Below, piece by piece: positions 9,257 through 18,041 of a DNA stretch of 64,000 nucleotides (positions within the stretch are counted from its first letter, which is position 1; every line of letters begins with the position of its first letter). The translations under genes and the position numbers were made by a program. Under the pieces are notes generated by a model, which worked only from the letters and a program-made list of their open reading frames with translations, ran no database searches and was not told the DNA's origin. Origin of the DNA: a virus; IMG/VR virus record IMGVR_UViG_3300042549_006840, positions 1 through 64,000 of that record; one strand, given 5' to 3'.

Positions 9257-9963
9257 TACAACTTTGATCTTTCTTCAATAAATTTTAAAACACTTGGATC
9301 ATTTTGTTGAGCTTCGGAAGCTGCATACAAAGCTCTTTGTCTTGTATCAACATCTCCTGGTGGATCTGTCAAATAATACATCGCAATACTTTTCCTGTAT
9401 ACATCATCAGGACAAGTTAGAGGATCGTTAAAACCGTGCCACGAATTTTGAGTTGTGTCAAAAAGAATGGCTCTGTTAAATTTATATTCTACTGTCTTAA
9501 TTTTTTCAAGAGGTATGTTGTTTGCAGGATCATGTGACCACAAATCTAAACCACCGCCCCACTCTGGATTCCAATCATGAGTAAGGTAGATAATGATGTT
9601 TAATTTTCTTTGGAGCTTTAGCTTTGGATGGATTGAGTAATCCTTGTGGATGTTAAGCTTTCCACCACGTCCATGGATGTGCCACCCTGCACCGTGAAGA
9701 CCTATATCAGGATACAGTTTTTCAATGCCTGTAATTTGTCTTAACCTATCAATGAATTCTTCCGAATTGAGATAGGCCATGTACTTGTATGTCTCAGATG
9801 GAAAAAAGTACCACTTGTTTGAAGTCTTTTTGTGCTCAAGCGGATTGTTATAACAATACCACTTGGGATCATTGTAATCCATAAACTCAGAAGATAGTTT
9901 ATTAGCTAGATCATCTTCTAGAAAATCATCTATGATGATATGGTCAAAAGGATTGTTATTCAT
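9256..9963 (-). CDS. Putative 2OG-Fe(II) oxygenase (prolyl 4-hydroxylase-like)
   Basis: Protein of 235 residues with the double-stranded beta-helix signature: H-x-D in LNIHKDYS, a core strand region with NIIIYLTHDW and GGGLDLW, a distal His in SWHGF, and an Arg in YRKSIAMYY that should bind 2-oxoglutarate. The family hydroxylates proline, lysine or small molecules. It is the first gene of the cassette and sits directly downstream of the collagen-like fibre genes. I chose the ATG at 9963 (MNNNPF) because GGAA lies 6 nt before it; the ATG at 9975 has no SD. A sigma70-type promoter lies at 9990-10018. Confidence 0.8.
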   Translation of the reverse strand: MNNNPFDHIIIDDFLEDDLANKLSSEFMDYNDPKWYCYNNPLEHKKTSNKWYFFPSETYKYMAYLNSEEFIDRLRQITGIEKLYPDIGLHGAGWHIHGRGGKLNIHKDYSIHPKLKLQRKLNIIIYLTHDWNPEWGGGLDLWSHDPANNIPLEKIKTVEYKFNRAILFDTTQNSWHGFNDPLTCPDDVYRKSIAMYYLTDPPGDVDTRQRALYAASEAQQNDPSVLKFIEERSKL

Positions 9964-9989
9964 TAAGTATTCCATAATATATTTTACTT

Positions 9990-10018
9990 ATCATACCACC
10001 ATCTAACAAAAAGGTCAA
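9990..10018 (-). promoter_or_regulatory. Sigma70-type promoter of the glycan-modification cassette
   Basis: On the minus strand TTGACC and TATGAT are separated by 17 nt. The -35 box lies within the 3' arm of the terminator hairpin that ends the upstream fibre gene. It implies that the four cassette genes can be transcribed by unmodified host polymerase, apart from the late virion genes around them. Confidence 0.6.
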
Positions 10019-10029
10019 CTTATTGACCT
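10006..10029 (-). terminator. Rho-independent terminator after the 678-residue collagen-like fibre gene
   Basis: AGGTCAA and TTGACCT form a 7-bp stem with a TAAG loop, followed on the minus strand by a run of U. It lies 10 nt past the stop codon of the fibre gene. Confidence 0.75.
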
Positions 10030-10038
10030 AGATTAAAC

Positions 10039-12075
10039 TCAAGGTTTATTTTTATTTAGATCGTCAAATTTACGGTTCAATTCTTTAATAGCTTCTACTA
10101 TTAACGGAATTAACTTCTCGTAATAAATTGTAAGATATCTCTCATCCACAGGAGCGGGTACGACAATTTCAGGTAGAATCTTTTGAACTTCTTGAGCTGA
10201 AAGGCCGACTTCTCTCAATACTTCATAACCCATAGACTTAGCAAGTTCATTGGCCTGGTAATAGAACCCATTTAGTTGGTTTATCTTATCTAATGGACTT
10301 TCGATGTTACCAAGTTTGGTTTTTAGTCTGTCATCAGAGTAATAAGCTGTAATGTTACCTGTGGCTCTAATTTCACCTTGAGCACCAGCCGCTGTATTGA
10401 CACCAAGTGAATTAATTTGTGGTGTTGAACCAGAAGTTAAACCTGAACCTTGAGCTCCTTGAGCACCTGCAGCTCCTTGAACACCTTGGAAGCCTTGAGC
10501 CCCTAAAACACCTTGAACACCCTGGAACCCTTGACGACCTTGAGCACCCTGAACACCAATTACACCCTGGACACCTTGTGCACCCTGGACACCGATTACA
10601 CCCTGAGCTCCAATAACACCTTGACGGCCTTGAGCACCTTGAATACCTTGGTTGCCCTGAGCACCCAATACACCTTGAACACCCTGTGCACCCTGGACTC
10701 CAGCATTACCTTGTGCTCCAACAGCGCCCTGAACCCCTTGGAAACCCTGTGCACCCAGGACACCCTGAGCACCAGTAGCACCTTGAACACCCTGTGCACC
10801 CTGAACACCAATTACACCCTGGACACCTTGAGCACCTTGACGACCTTGAGCTCCTTGGACACCTAAGTCACCTTGACGACCTTGAGCACCCTGAACACCA
10901 ATCACACCTTGGACGCCCTGAGCTCCTTGAACACCTGTAGCACCTTGTGCACCGATGGCACCTTGAACACCCTGAGCACCTTGAACACCAATGACACCTT
11001 GGACACCCTGTGCTCCTTGAACACCCTGAGAACCAGTAGCTCCTTGAACACCTTGAGCACCTTGGACACCAATTACACCCTGGACTCCCTGAGCACCTTG
11101 AATACCTTGATTACCTTGAGCACCCAACACACCTTGAACGCCCTGAGCACCCTGTACACCAATAGTACCCTGAACACCTTGAGCCCCCTGAACGCCCTGA
11201 GCACCTTGTACACCTTGGAAGCCTTGGACACCCTGAAAGCCTTGAACACCCTGTACTCCTTGTACACCCTGGAAGCCTTGAACACCTTGAAAACCCTGAG
11301 GTCCTGTATCACCCTTATCACCAGTTCTAGCAAATGTGATGATTGTGTTTGTATTATCCGACCAGGAATTGCTTCCTGAAATGAATGCTACAGGAACACT
11401 AAAGTAGTGTGTGCTATGAGTATGTAATCCTGTGATTGTAAACAGAGCATAGTGGTCCGTATTTGACACTTCTGTAATTGTGAAGTGGCCTTTGATTGCT
11501 GACGTTGAGTCATCAATTGTTTGCAAGAAGCTGTATATGTTGGCTGATGGTGTTGCTCCATCTTGCTGGTCAATATAAAGGTTTGCTGCAGCTGCTATGT
11601 TAGCATTGCTAAACCTAATGAAACCATCACCAGGTTCTGAGTTTGTTGTATCACTATCATAAGTGAATTCAAAAGCAGCACCACCAAATGCTCCTGTTTG
11701 ACCTTGGTATCCCTGAACACCCTGTGAGCCTTGAGCACCTTGTGATCCCTGAGCTCCAGTAGTGCCTTGAACACCCTGAGCACCCTGCACACCAGCATTG
11801 CCCTGTGCTCCTAAAGTTCCTTGAACACCCTGGAAGCCTTGTACACCTTGGTGACCCTGTGCTCCTTGAACACCCTGATCTCCTTGGATACCTTGAACAC
11901 CCTGTGCTCCTTGACGTCCTTGAGCTCCTTGAACGCCCTGAGCACCCTGGACACCTTGAGGACCCATACTAACGTTAAGAATGTCCCATGCGCCACTTAC
12001 ACCATTGTATTTCCAAGTTCTTGAACCTAGAGAATATGTTTGGTTATTAGCTGGTGATGATGGGAAATCCAACAT
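10039..12075 (-). CDS. Collagen-like tail fibre protein with S74 chaperone domain (678 aa)
   Basis: Putative tail fibre/adhesin. The N-terminal 35 residues (LDFPSSPANNQTYSLGSRTW) are nearly the same as in the 1676-residue paralogue and should attach it to the virion. Two collagen-like stretches (about residues 38-127 and 256-555) are built of Gly-X-Gln triplets, mostly GVQ and GAQ, and flank one globular domain of about 125 residues. The C-terminus (about 575-678) is a peptidase S74 intramolecular chaperone: the DDRLKTK autocleavage region, a SAQEVQKILPEIV segment and a coiled-coil end. S74 domains trimerise fibres and then cut themselves off. It is followed by a terminator. Confidence 0.85.
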   Translation of the reverse strand: MLDFPSSPANNQTYSLGSRTWKYNGVSGAWDILNVSMGPQGVQGAQGVQGAQGRQGAQGVQGIQGDQGVQGAQGHQGVQGFQGVQGTLGAQGNAGVQGAQGVQGTTGAQGSQGAQGSQGVQGYQGQTGAFGGAAFEFTYDSDTTNSEPGDGFIRFSNANIAAAANLYIDQQDGATPSANIYSFLQTIDDSTSAIKGHFTITEVSNTDHYALFTITGLHTHSTHYFSVPVAFISGSNSWSDNTNTIITFARTGDKGDTGPQGFQGVQGFQGVQGVQGVQGFQGVQGFQGVQGAQGVQGAQGVQGTIGVQGAQGVQGVLGAQGNQGIQGAQGVQGVIGVQGAQGVQGATGSQGVQGAQGVQGVIGVQGAQGVQGAIGAQGATGVQGAQGVQGVIGVQGAQGRQGDLGVQGAQGRQGAQGVQGVIGVQGAQGVQGATGAQGVLGAQGFQGVQGAVGAQGNAGVQGAQGVQGVLGAQGNQGIQGAQGRQGVIGAQGVIGVQGAQGVQGVIGVQGAQGRQGFQGVQGVLGAQGFQGVQGAAGAQGAQGSGLTSGSTPQINSLGVNTAAGAQGEIRATGNITAYYSDDRLKTKLGNIESPLDKINQLNGFYYQANELAKSMGYEVLREVGLSAQEVQKILPEIVVPAPVDERYLTIYYEKLIPLIVEAIKELNRKFDDLNKNKP
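10440..11310 (-). repeat. Tandem Gly-X-Gln (collagen-like) coding repeats, 678-aa fibre
   Basis: 9-bp-phased degenerate repeat encoding GVQ/GAQ/GFQ triplets; a second block is at about 11690-11970. Antisense frames over it stay open only because of codon periodicity. Confidence 0.9.
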
Positions 12076-12127
12076 TAATTTTTATCCTTGATCCTTTGAA
12101 ACACTATTCAATAGCTGCTAAATTAAT

Positions 12128-12151
12128 CCTACAGAAGCAAGCCTCTGTAGG
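12128..12151 (-). terminator. Stem-loop terminator after the 1676-residue fibre gene
   Basis: CCTACAGA and TCTGTAGG form a perfect 8-bp stem with an 8-nt loop. It lies 35 nt past the stop of the gene ending at 12186 and is followed by ATTAATTT on the minus strand. The plus strand has GATTTT after the stem, so it may work both ways. Confidence 0.6.
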
Positions 12152-12185
12152 ATTTTAGTAACATACTTCATTTTTAAAAAGAAGA

Positions 12186-15100
12186 TTAATTATCTATCTT
12201 TTTATTTATAGTGTCAATTTGATCCTGGAGTTCTTTGATAGCTTGGATCAACAATGGGATAATTCTTTCATATCTAACTGTCAAGAATCTATCATCAATT
12301 GGAGCTGGTGCTACGACCATTGGCAGAATCTTCTCAACTTCTTGAGCTGACACACCAATCTGCAACTCACCTTGGTAGCCGTAGCTCTTAGCAAGATCGT
12401 TAGCTGTGTAGTAGAAGCCAGACAATTGCTGGACTTTCTTAACAGCTTCTAGAATGTCACCAACTTTGGTTTTCAGTCTATCATCTGAGTAGTAAGCTGT
12501 AATGTTACCAGTAGCTCTGATTTCACCTTGTGCGCCTGCTGCAGTGTTAACACCTAAGGAGTTAATCTGTGGTGAAGATCCCGAAGTTAAGCCAGCACCC
12601 TGGACACCTTGATTACCCTGAGCACCTGCGGCACCTTGCACACCTTGGTTACCTTGAGCACCGATTGCGCCTTGAGCACCTACGGTACCCTGTGCACCAA
12701 TTGTTCCTTGGACCCCTTGAGCACCTTGAATACCTTGGTTACCTTGAGCACCCAAAACACCTTGGACACCCTGCGCACCCTGACGACCTTGGGCACCTTG
12801 TGCACCAACAACACCTTGAGCTCCTGTAGCACCCTGGACACCCTGTGCACCCTGGACACCAATTACACCCTGGACACCCTGCGCACCCTGACGACCCTGG
12901 GCACCTTGAACACCCTGAGCACCTTGAACACCTAGATCACCCTGACGACCCTGAGCACCCTGTACACCAATGACGCCCTGGACGCCTTGAGCACCTTGGA
13001 TACCTTGGTTACCTTGAGCACCAATGACACCCTGGACACCTTGAGCGCCTTGGACGCCTTGTGCACCTTGAACGCCCTGAGCACCCTGTACACCAATCAC
13101 ACCTTGTGCACCTACTGTACCTTGAACACCTTGGTGGCCTTGAACACCCTGAGCACCCTGAACACCCTGAGCACCTTGAACGCCTTGAGCACCTTGAACG
13201 CCCTGTGTACCTGTAGAACCTTGAGCACCCAAAACACCCTGGACACCTTGAGCGCCTTGGACGCCTTGTGCACCTTGAACGCCCTGAGATCCCTGGACAC
13301 CCTGGAAGCCTTGAACACCTTGATCACCCTTATCACCTGTTCTTGTGAACGCGATAGAGATATCGGTACCATTGGTCCAAGTGTTGCTACCTGAAACATA
13401 TGCAACTGGAACACTGAAGTAATCAGAAAGTTCTGTATGCAATCCAGTGATTGAGAACTGAGCAGTATGAGCTAAGTTAGCAATTTCCGAGATTGTAAAC
13501 AGACCTTTGATTGCTGATGTCGAGTCATCGATTGTCTGTAAGAAGTTGTAAACGTTAGCAGCAACAACCTCATTATCCAAGAAATCGATATACAAATTAG
13601 CTGCAGCAGCAATATTTGCATTGCTGAATCTTAGGAAACCGTTTCCTGGATCAGAATTTGTTGTTGTAGTAGAGTATTTGTACTCAAATGTAGCGCCAGT
13701 GAATACACCAGGAGCTCCCTGAACACCCTGGGCACCTTGGACACCTTGGTTACCCATGTAACCAGCATTACCCAACTCAACCCATTGATCAGTATTACCA
13801 TCGTTAAACCATGTGTACTCTATACCTGTATTGCTGTCGATCCACAAATCACCATATTGTGGTGATGTTGGAGCAGTCGCCTGCATTGTGATGCTTACAC
13901 CACCTTGTGTACCCTGAACACCTTGAGCACCTTGTACGCCTTGAGCTCCTTGAACACCCTGGAAGCCTTGAGTACCTTGAGCACCTTGGACACCTTGAGC
14001 TCCCTGTACACCCTGGAAGCCTTGTGCACCAACAACACCCTGGACACCCTGAGCACCCTGGACGCCTTGATAACCTTGGCTACCCTGTGCACCAATCTCA
14101 CCTTGAACGCCTTGGTGACCCTGGACACCCTGAGCACCTTGGACACCTTGTGCACCTTGAACGCCTTGGAAGCCCTGAACACCTTGCGCACCCTGGACAC
14201 CTTGGAAGCCTTGGACACCTTGGAAGCCTTGTACGCCTTGATGGCCTTGGTAACCCTGTGCACCAATTTCACCCTGGACGCCTTGAGCTCCCTGAATACC
14301 CTGGTGACCTTGAACACCTTGAGCACCCTGGACGCCTTGATAACCTTGGTTACCCTGAGCACCAATCTCACCCTGGACACCTTGTGCGCCTTGGACGCCT
14401 TGTGCTCCCTGAACACCTTGCGCACCCTGGACACCTTGGAAGCCTTGTGTACCCTGAGCACCTTGAACGCCCTGGAAGCCTTGAGCACCAACTTCACCCT
14501 GGACGCCCTGAGCACCCTGGACACCTTGGTGACCTTGAACACCAACTTCACCCTGGACGCCTTGAGCTCCTTGAACACCTTGGTGGCCTTGAACACCTTG
14601 AGCACCTTGGACACCTTGATGACCCTGAACGCCTTGATCTCCCTGAACGCCTTGGGCGCCTTGTACACCCTGTGCACCTTGAACGCCCTGTGCACCTTGA
14701 ACACCTTGGTAACCTTGAGCACCCATGTCACCTGTTCTGGCAAACGTGATAATAACATCATCGCTATTGCTGAACGGTGTAGTGCTGCTTCCGCTTACAT
14801 AAGCGCAATCAACTTCAAAATAACCTGAGAGCTCATTTACAGCAGAGATTGTGAATAAAGCAAAGGCAGAAGAATCAAACTTCTTCGAAATTCTAAAGTG
14901 ACCTTTGATTGTGGAAGAAGAATCATCAATAGTTCTTAAGAACTCTTGAATGTCAGTGGTGTTGTCATTCTCATCATCGATCCACAAACGTGTGGCTGTG
15001 TTGAGAGTGGCGGAATCAAACTTCAGTTTACCTGTTGTAGGATCTGAGTTAGTTGTGTTGGTAAGGAATGTATAGTCAAATGATGCACCACCGAAGTTAC

Positions 15101-17216
15101 CATCATTACCTTGAGCACCCTGGACGCCTTGAGCTCCCTGTACACCTTGGAAGCCTTGAGTACCCTGCGCACCCTGGACGCCTTGGTAACCTTGATTACC
15201 TTGAGCTCCGACTTCACCTTGCACGCCTTGAGCACCCTGAACACCTTGGTGGCCTTGGACACCTTGTGCACCCTGAACGCCCTGAGCGCCTTGAACGCCC
15301 TGAGCTCCTTGTACGCCTTGCGCACCTTGAACTCCTTGAGCTCCCTGAACTCCTTGAGCTCCCTGAACTCCTTGAGCTCCCTGAACTCCTTGAGCTCCTT
15401 GAACGCCTTGGTAACCTTGGCTACCTTGAGCGCCTACTTCACCCTGAACGCCTTGTGCACCCTGAACGCCCTGTGCACCTTGAATACCCTGGAAGCCTTG
15501 AACACCCTGTGCTCCTTGAACACCTTGATAGCCTTGGTAACCCTGGGCACCTATTTCACCTTGAACACCCTGTGCACCTTGAACGCCTTGGAAGCCTTGT
15601 GCTCCAATAGCACCTTGGAAACCTTGGAAACCTTGTGTACCCTGGGCACCCTGAATACCTTGGTAACCTTGCGTACCTTGAGCACCCTGGACGCCTTGAG
15701 CTCCCTGGACACCTTGGAAGCCTTGATCACCTTGAGCACCTACGTCACCTTGAACACCCTGGTGACCTTGTACGCCTTGTGCACCCTGAACACCCTGGGC
15801 ACCTTGAACGCCTTGATAACCCTGGACACCCTGGTGACCCTGGACACCTTGGAAACCCTGAACACCCTGGTCACCCTGGACGCCTTGAGCACCCTGGACA
15901 CCTTGGTGACCTTGTACACCCTGAGCACCTTGGACACCTTGAGCACCTTGAACACCTTGGTGACCTTGAACACCCTGTGCTCCTTGTACACCCTGTGCGC
16001 CTTGAACTCCTTGAGCTCCCTGTACACCTTGGTAACCTTGGACGCCTTGTGCACCCTGGACACCTTGGAAACCTTGAACACCCTGGTCACCTTGGAAACC
16101 CTGAGCGCCTTGAACTCCTTGATGACCCTGAACGCCTTGAGCTCCTTGGACACCCTGGAAGCCCTGGACACCCTGAGCGCCTTGGACACCCTGGAAGCCC
16201 TGGACACCCTGAGCTCCTTGAACACCTTGATGACCTTGAACGCCTTGAGCTCCTTGGACACCCTGGAAGCCCTGAGTACCTTGAGCACCTTGAACGCCTT
16301 GATAACCTTGGTTACCCTGGTCACCCTTATCACCAGTTCTTGTGAAAGAAATTACAGTGTTAGTGCCATTGGACCAAACATTGCTACCAGAAACGAACGC
16401 AATTGGAACGCTTGTATAATCACTTAAATCTGTGTGGGTTCCAATAATGGAAAACTGTGCGTAGTGGTTGTTGTTCGCGATTTCAGTAATCTGGAACAAA
16501 CCTTTGATTGCAGAAGTTGAATCATCAATTGTCTGCAAGAAGTTATAAGCATTTGCACCAGGAGTGGTATTGTCCATCCAATCGATATAAAGATTGGCGG
16601 CTTGAGAGATATCAGCATTACTGAATCTTACAGTACCTGTTCCTGGATCGGAATTTGTTGTTGTGGTATCGTACGTGTAGTTGAACGCTGCACCACTGAA
16701 TGTACCAGTTGCACCTTGGTAACCTTGAACACCCTGTGCACCCTGAACGCCTTGAGCGCCTTGAACACCCTGGTTACCCTGAGCACCTATTTCACCCTGG
16801 ACACCTTGTGCACCCTGCACACCTTGGTAACCTTGTGTACCTTGAGCGCCCTGGACACCCTGAGCTCCCTGTACACCTTGATTACCTTGAGCTCCGACTT
16901 CACCCTGAACGCCTTGTGCGCCTTGGACACCCTGGAAACCCTGTTGACCTACAGCACCCTGAACGCCTTGAAAGCCTTGAGCACCAATTACACCCTGGAC
17001 ACCTTGGAAGCCTTGAGTGCCTTGGGCACCCTGGACGCCTTGATAACCTTGCGCGCCAATTTCACCTTGGACACCCTGAGCACCCTGGAAACCTTGCGGT
17101 CCTGTGTTGGTGTTTACAATTTCCCAACCTGTACCATTATACTTCCATGTTCTGGAGCCTAATGAATATGTTTGATTATTAGCTGGTGATGATGGGAAGT
17201 CTAAAGATGTAGCCAT
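12186..17216 (-). CDS. Giant collagen-like tail fibre protein with S74 chaperone domain (1676 aa)
   Basis: The largest protein in the window. N-terminal attachment segment as in the 678-residue paralogue, then long Gly-X-Gln triplet regions interrupted by three copies of a globular domain of about 120 residues (about 175-295, 709-830, 1170-1294). These share motifs such as ANLYID and FLQTIDDSTSAIKG. A short domain at about 1109-1162 (PTSPQYGDLWIDSNTG) also occurs in the 639-residue protein. The C-terminal S74 chaperone (about 1569-1676) carries SDDRLKTK and SAQEVEKILP. It should form a very long thin trimer. A late promoter (17254-17261) and an AAGGA SD support this start. Confidence 0.88.
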   Translation of the reverse strand: MATSLDFPSSPANNQTYSLGSRTWKYNGTGWEIVNTNTGPQGFQGAQGVQGEIGAQGYQGVQGAQGTQGFQGVQGVIGAQGFQGVQGAVGQQGFQGVQGAQGVQGEVGAQGNQGVQGAQGVQGAQGTQGYQGVQGAQGVQGEIGAQGNQGVQGAQGVQGAQGVQGYQGATGTFSGAAFNYTYDTTTTNSDPGTGTVRFSNADISQAANLYIDWMDNTTPGANAYNFLQTIDDSTSAIKGLFQITEIANNNHYAQFSIIGTHTDLSDYTSVPIAFVSGSNVWSNGTNTVISFTRTGDKGDQGNQGYQGVQGAQGTQGFQGVQGAQGVQGHQGVQGAQGVQGFQGVQGAQGVQGFQGVQGAQGVQGHQGVQGAQGFQGDQGVQGFQGVQGAQGVQGYQGVQGAQGVQGAQGVQGAQGVQGHQGVQGAQGVQGAQGVQGHQGVQGAQGVQGDQGVQGFQGVQGHQGVQGYQGVQGAQGVQGAQGVQGHQGVQGDVGAQGDQGFQGVQGAQGVQGAQGTQGYQGIQGAQGTQGFQGFQGAIGAQGFQGVQGAQGVQGEIGAQGYQGYQGVQGAQGVQGFQGIQGAQGVQGAQGVQGEVGAQGSQGYQGVQGAQGVQGAQGVQGAQGVQGAQGVQGAQGVQGAQGVQGAQGVQGAQGVQGHQGVQGAQGVQGEVGAQGNQGYQGVQGAQGTQGFQGVQGAQGVQGAQGNDGNFGGASFDYTFLTNTTNSDPTTGKLKFDSATLNTATRLWIDDENDNTTDIQEFLRTIDDSSSTIKGHFRISKKFDSSAFALFTISAVNELSGYFEVDCAYVSGSSTTPFSNSDDVIITFARTGDMGAQGYQGVQGAQGVQGAQGVQGAQGVQGDQGVQGHQGVQGAQGVQGHQGVQGAQGVQGEVGVQGHQGVQGAQGVQGEVGAQGFQGVQGAQGTQGFQGVQGAQGVQGAQGVQGAQGVQGEIGAQGNQGYQGVQGAQGVQGHQGIQGAQGVQGEIGAQGYQGHQGVQGFQGVQGFQGVQGAQGVQGFQGVQGAQGVQGAQGVQGHQGVQGEIGAQGSQGYQGVQGAQGVQGVVGAQGFQGVQGAQGVQGAQGTQGFQGVQGAQGVQGAQGVQGTQGGVSITMQATAPTSPQYGDLWIDSNTGIEYTWFNDGNTDQWVELGNAGYMGNQGVQGAQGVQGAPGVFTGATFEYKYSTTTTNSDPGNGFLRFSNANIAAAANLYIDFLDNEVVAANVYNFLQTIDDSTSAIKGLFTISEIANLAHTAQFSITGLHTELSDYFSVPVAYVSGSNTWTNGTDISIAFTRTGDKGDQGVQGFQGVQGSQGVQGAQGVQGAQGVQGVLGAQGSTGTQGVQGAQGVQGAQGVQGAQGVQGHQGVQGTVGAQGVIGVQGAQGVQGAQGVQGAQGVQGVIGAQGNQGIQGAQGVQGVIGVQGAQGRQGDLGVQGAQGVQGAQGRQGAQGVQGVIGVQGAQGVQGATGAQGVVGAQGAQGRQGAQGVQGVLGAQGNQGIQGAQGVQGTIGAQGTVGAQGAIGAQGNQGVQGAAGAQGNQGVQGAGLTSGSSPQINSLGVNTAAGAQGEIRATGNITAYYSDDRLKTKVGDILEAVKKVQQLSGFYYTANDLAKSYGYQGELQIGVSAQEVEKILPMVVAPAPIDDRFLTVRYERIIPLLIQAIKELQDQIDTINKKIDN
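12590..17100 (-). repeat. Tandem Gly-X-Gln coding repeats of the 1676-aa fibre
   Basis: Blocks at about 12590-13340, 13700-13760, 13900-14730, 15100-16330 and 16700-17100. They are almost proline-free and Gln fills the Y position of most triplets. The many near-identical 18-36 bp units should allow slippage or recombination changes in fibre length. Confidence 0.9.
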
Positions 17217-17253
17217 TGTCGTCCTTGAAAGGGGCGTTGAATAAGTATGATTT

Positions 17254-17261
17254 TATTTATA
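17254..17261 (-). promoter_or_regulatory. T4-type late promoter of the 1676-residue fibre gene
   Basis: Exact TATAAATA followed by AAAT on the minus strand, 37 nt before the start codon. The leader holds AAAGGA as ribosome-binding site. Confidence 0.8.
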
Positions 17262-17303
17262 CTTTACCAATTTGGAGAAGGTCAGTATAATATAAGTTTA
17301 ATG

Positions 17304-18041
17304 TTAAATTCCGTATGTTGTTTTAACTGCATTGTAATTGGTGGTGATTTCCGCACCTGACAATGCTTTGTTATACAACCTCATCTGATAAAATACTGGT
17401 TGAAGAGCTGAATTCGTGTTATTCATTTTATCTGTTGGGCCGCTACCACCATTAGTATGTCTTGCTCCAAAATAAAACTCACTTGTTACAAATTGTGTTT
17501 GAGCAGCAACGGTATCGGTTGTTCCAACTTGTGTACCATTCAAATATAAACTATGTTGAGTTCCGTCAATAACAAAAACCCATTGTCTTATAGCATTGCT
17601 TGCAGTTATGGTTTCTGCGGCTGGAACATTAGGTCTGCCATAATTTATAACTGTTGCACTGGGCATATATGCCATATAACCCCTTCCAAACGAATAAGCC
17701 TCGTTACCCCAAATTGTTGCCCAGTTAGATGTGGGATTGAACGATGCAATGATTTCAACAGTTACTGTGTTGGTACTAATATTATATGGGACACTAATAT
17801 AATCGGTGCCAGTATAATCAGCATTGTTTAATTTTACACCACCGCCGTTATCAGATACGTAAGACGATGAACCTTGTAGTGTTGCATTATATCCATTACC
17901 TGAAGCATCTGTCCATGTAGTGCCAGACGAGGGAGCAGATTGTAAATTAAATACAAGTCCAGAAGTAGTACCACCCCAACCTTCTGCAACCACAGGCTTT
18001 TTCACATTATTCATACTCAGCATCATCGAACCGATGGACAT
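17304..18041 (-). CDS. Concanavalin A/LamG-like virion adhesin
   Basis: Protein of 245 residues with a laminin-G/concanavalin A-like beta-sandwich pattern from about residue 27: GLVFNLQSAP, TWTDASGNGYNATLQG, then IRQWVFVIDGTQHSLYLNG and the closing FYQMRLYNKALSGAEITTNY. Such domains bind carbohydrates, so a receptor-binding role is likely. Its stop and start overlap the neighbouring collagen-like gene (it starts at 18041, where that gene stops), so it is probably translated together with it. Confidence 0.7.
   Translation of the reverse strand: MSIGSMMLSMNNVKKPVVAEGWGGTTSGLVFNLQSAPSSGTTWTDASGNGYNATLQGSSSYVSDNGGGVKLNNADYTGTDYISVPYNISTNTVTVEIIASFNPTSNWATIWGNEAYSFGRGYMAYMPSATVINYGRPNVPAAETITASNAIRQWVFVIDGTQHSLYLNGTQVGTTDTVAAQTQFVTSEFYFGARHTNGGSGPTDKMNNTNSALQPVFYQMRLYNKALSGAEITTNYNAVKTTYGI

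Noticed and set aside
12600-17180. Long plus-strand frames (for example 15111-16427) over the fibre genes, rich in Leu/Thr/Ser or His/Pro
   Set aside because: They are antisense images of the Gly-X-Gln codon repeat; the minus-strand frame has the attachment and S74 domains, an SD and a late promoter.
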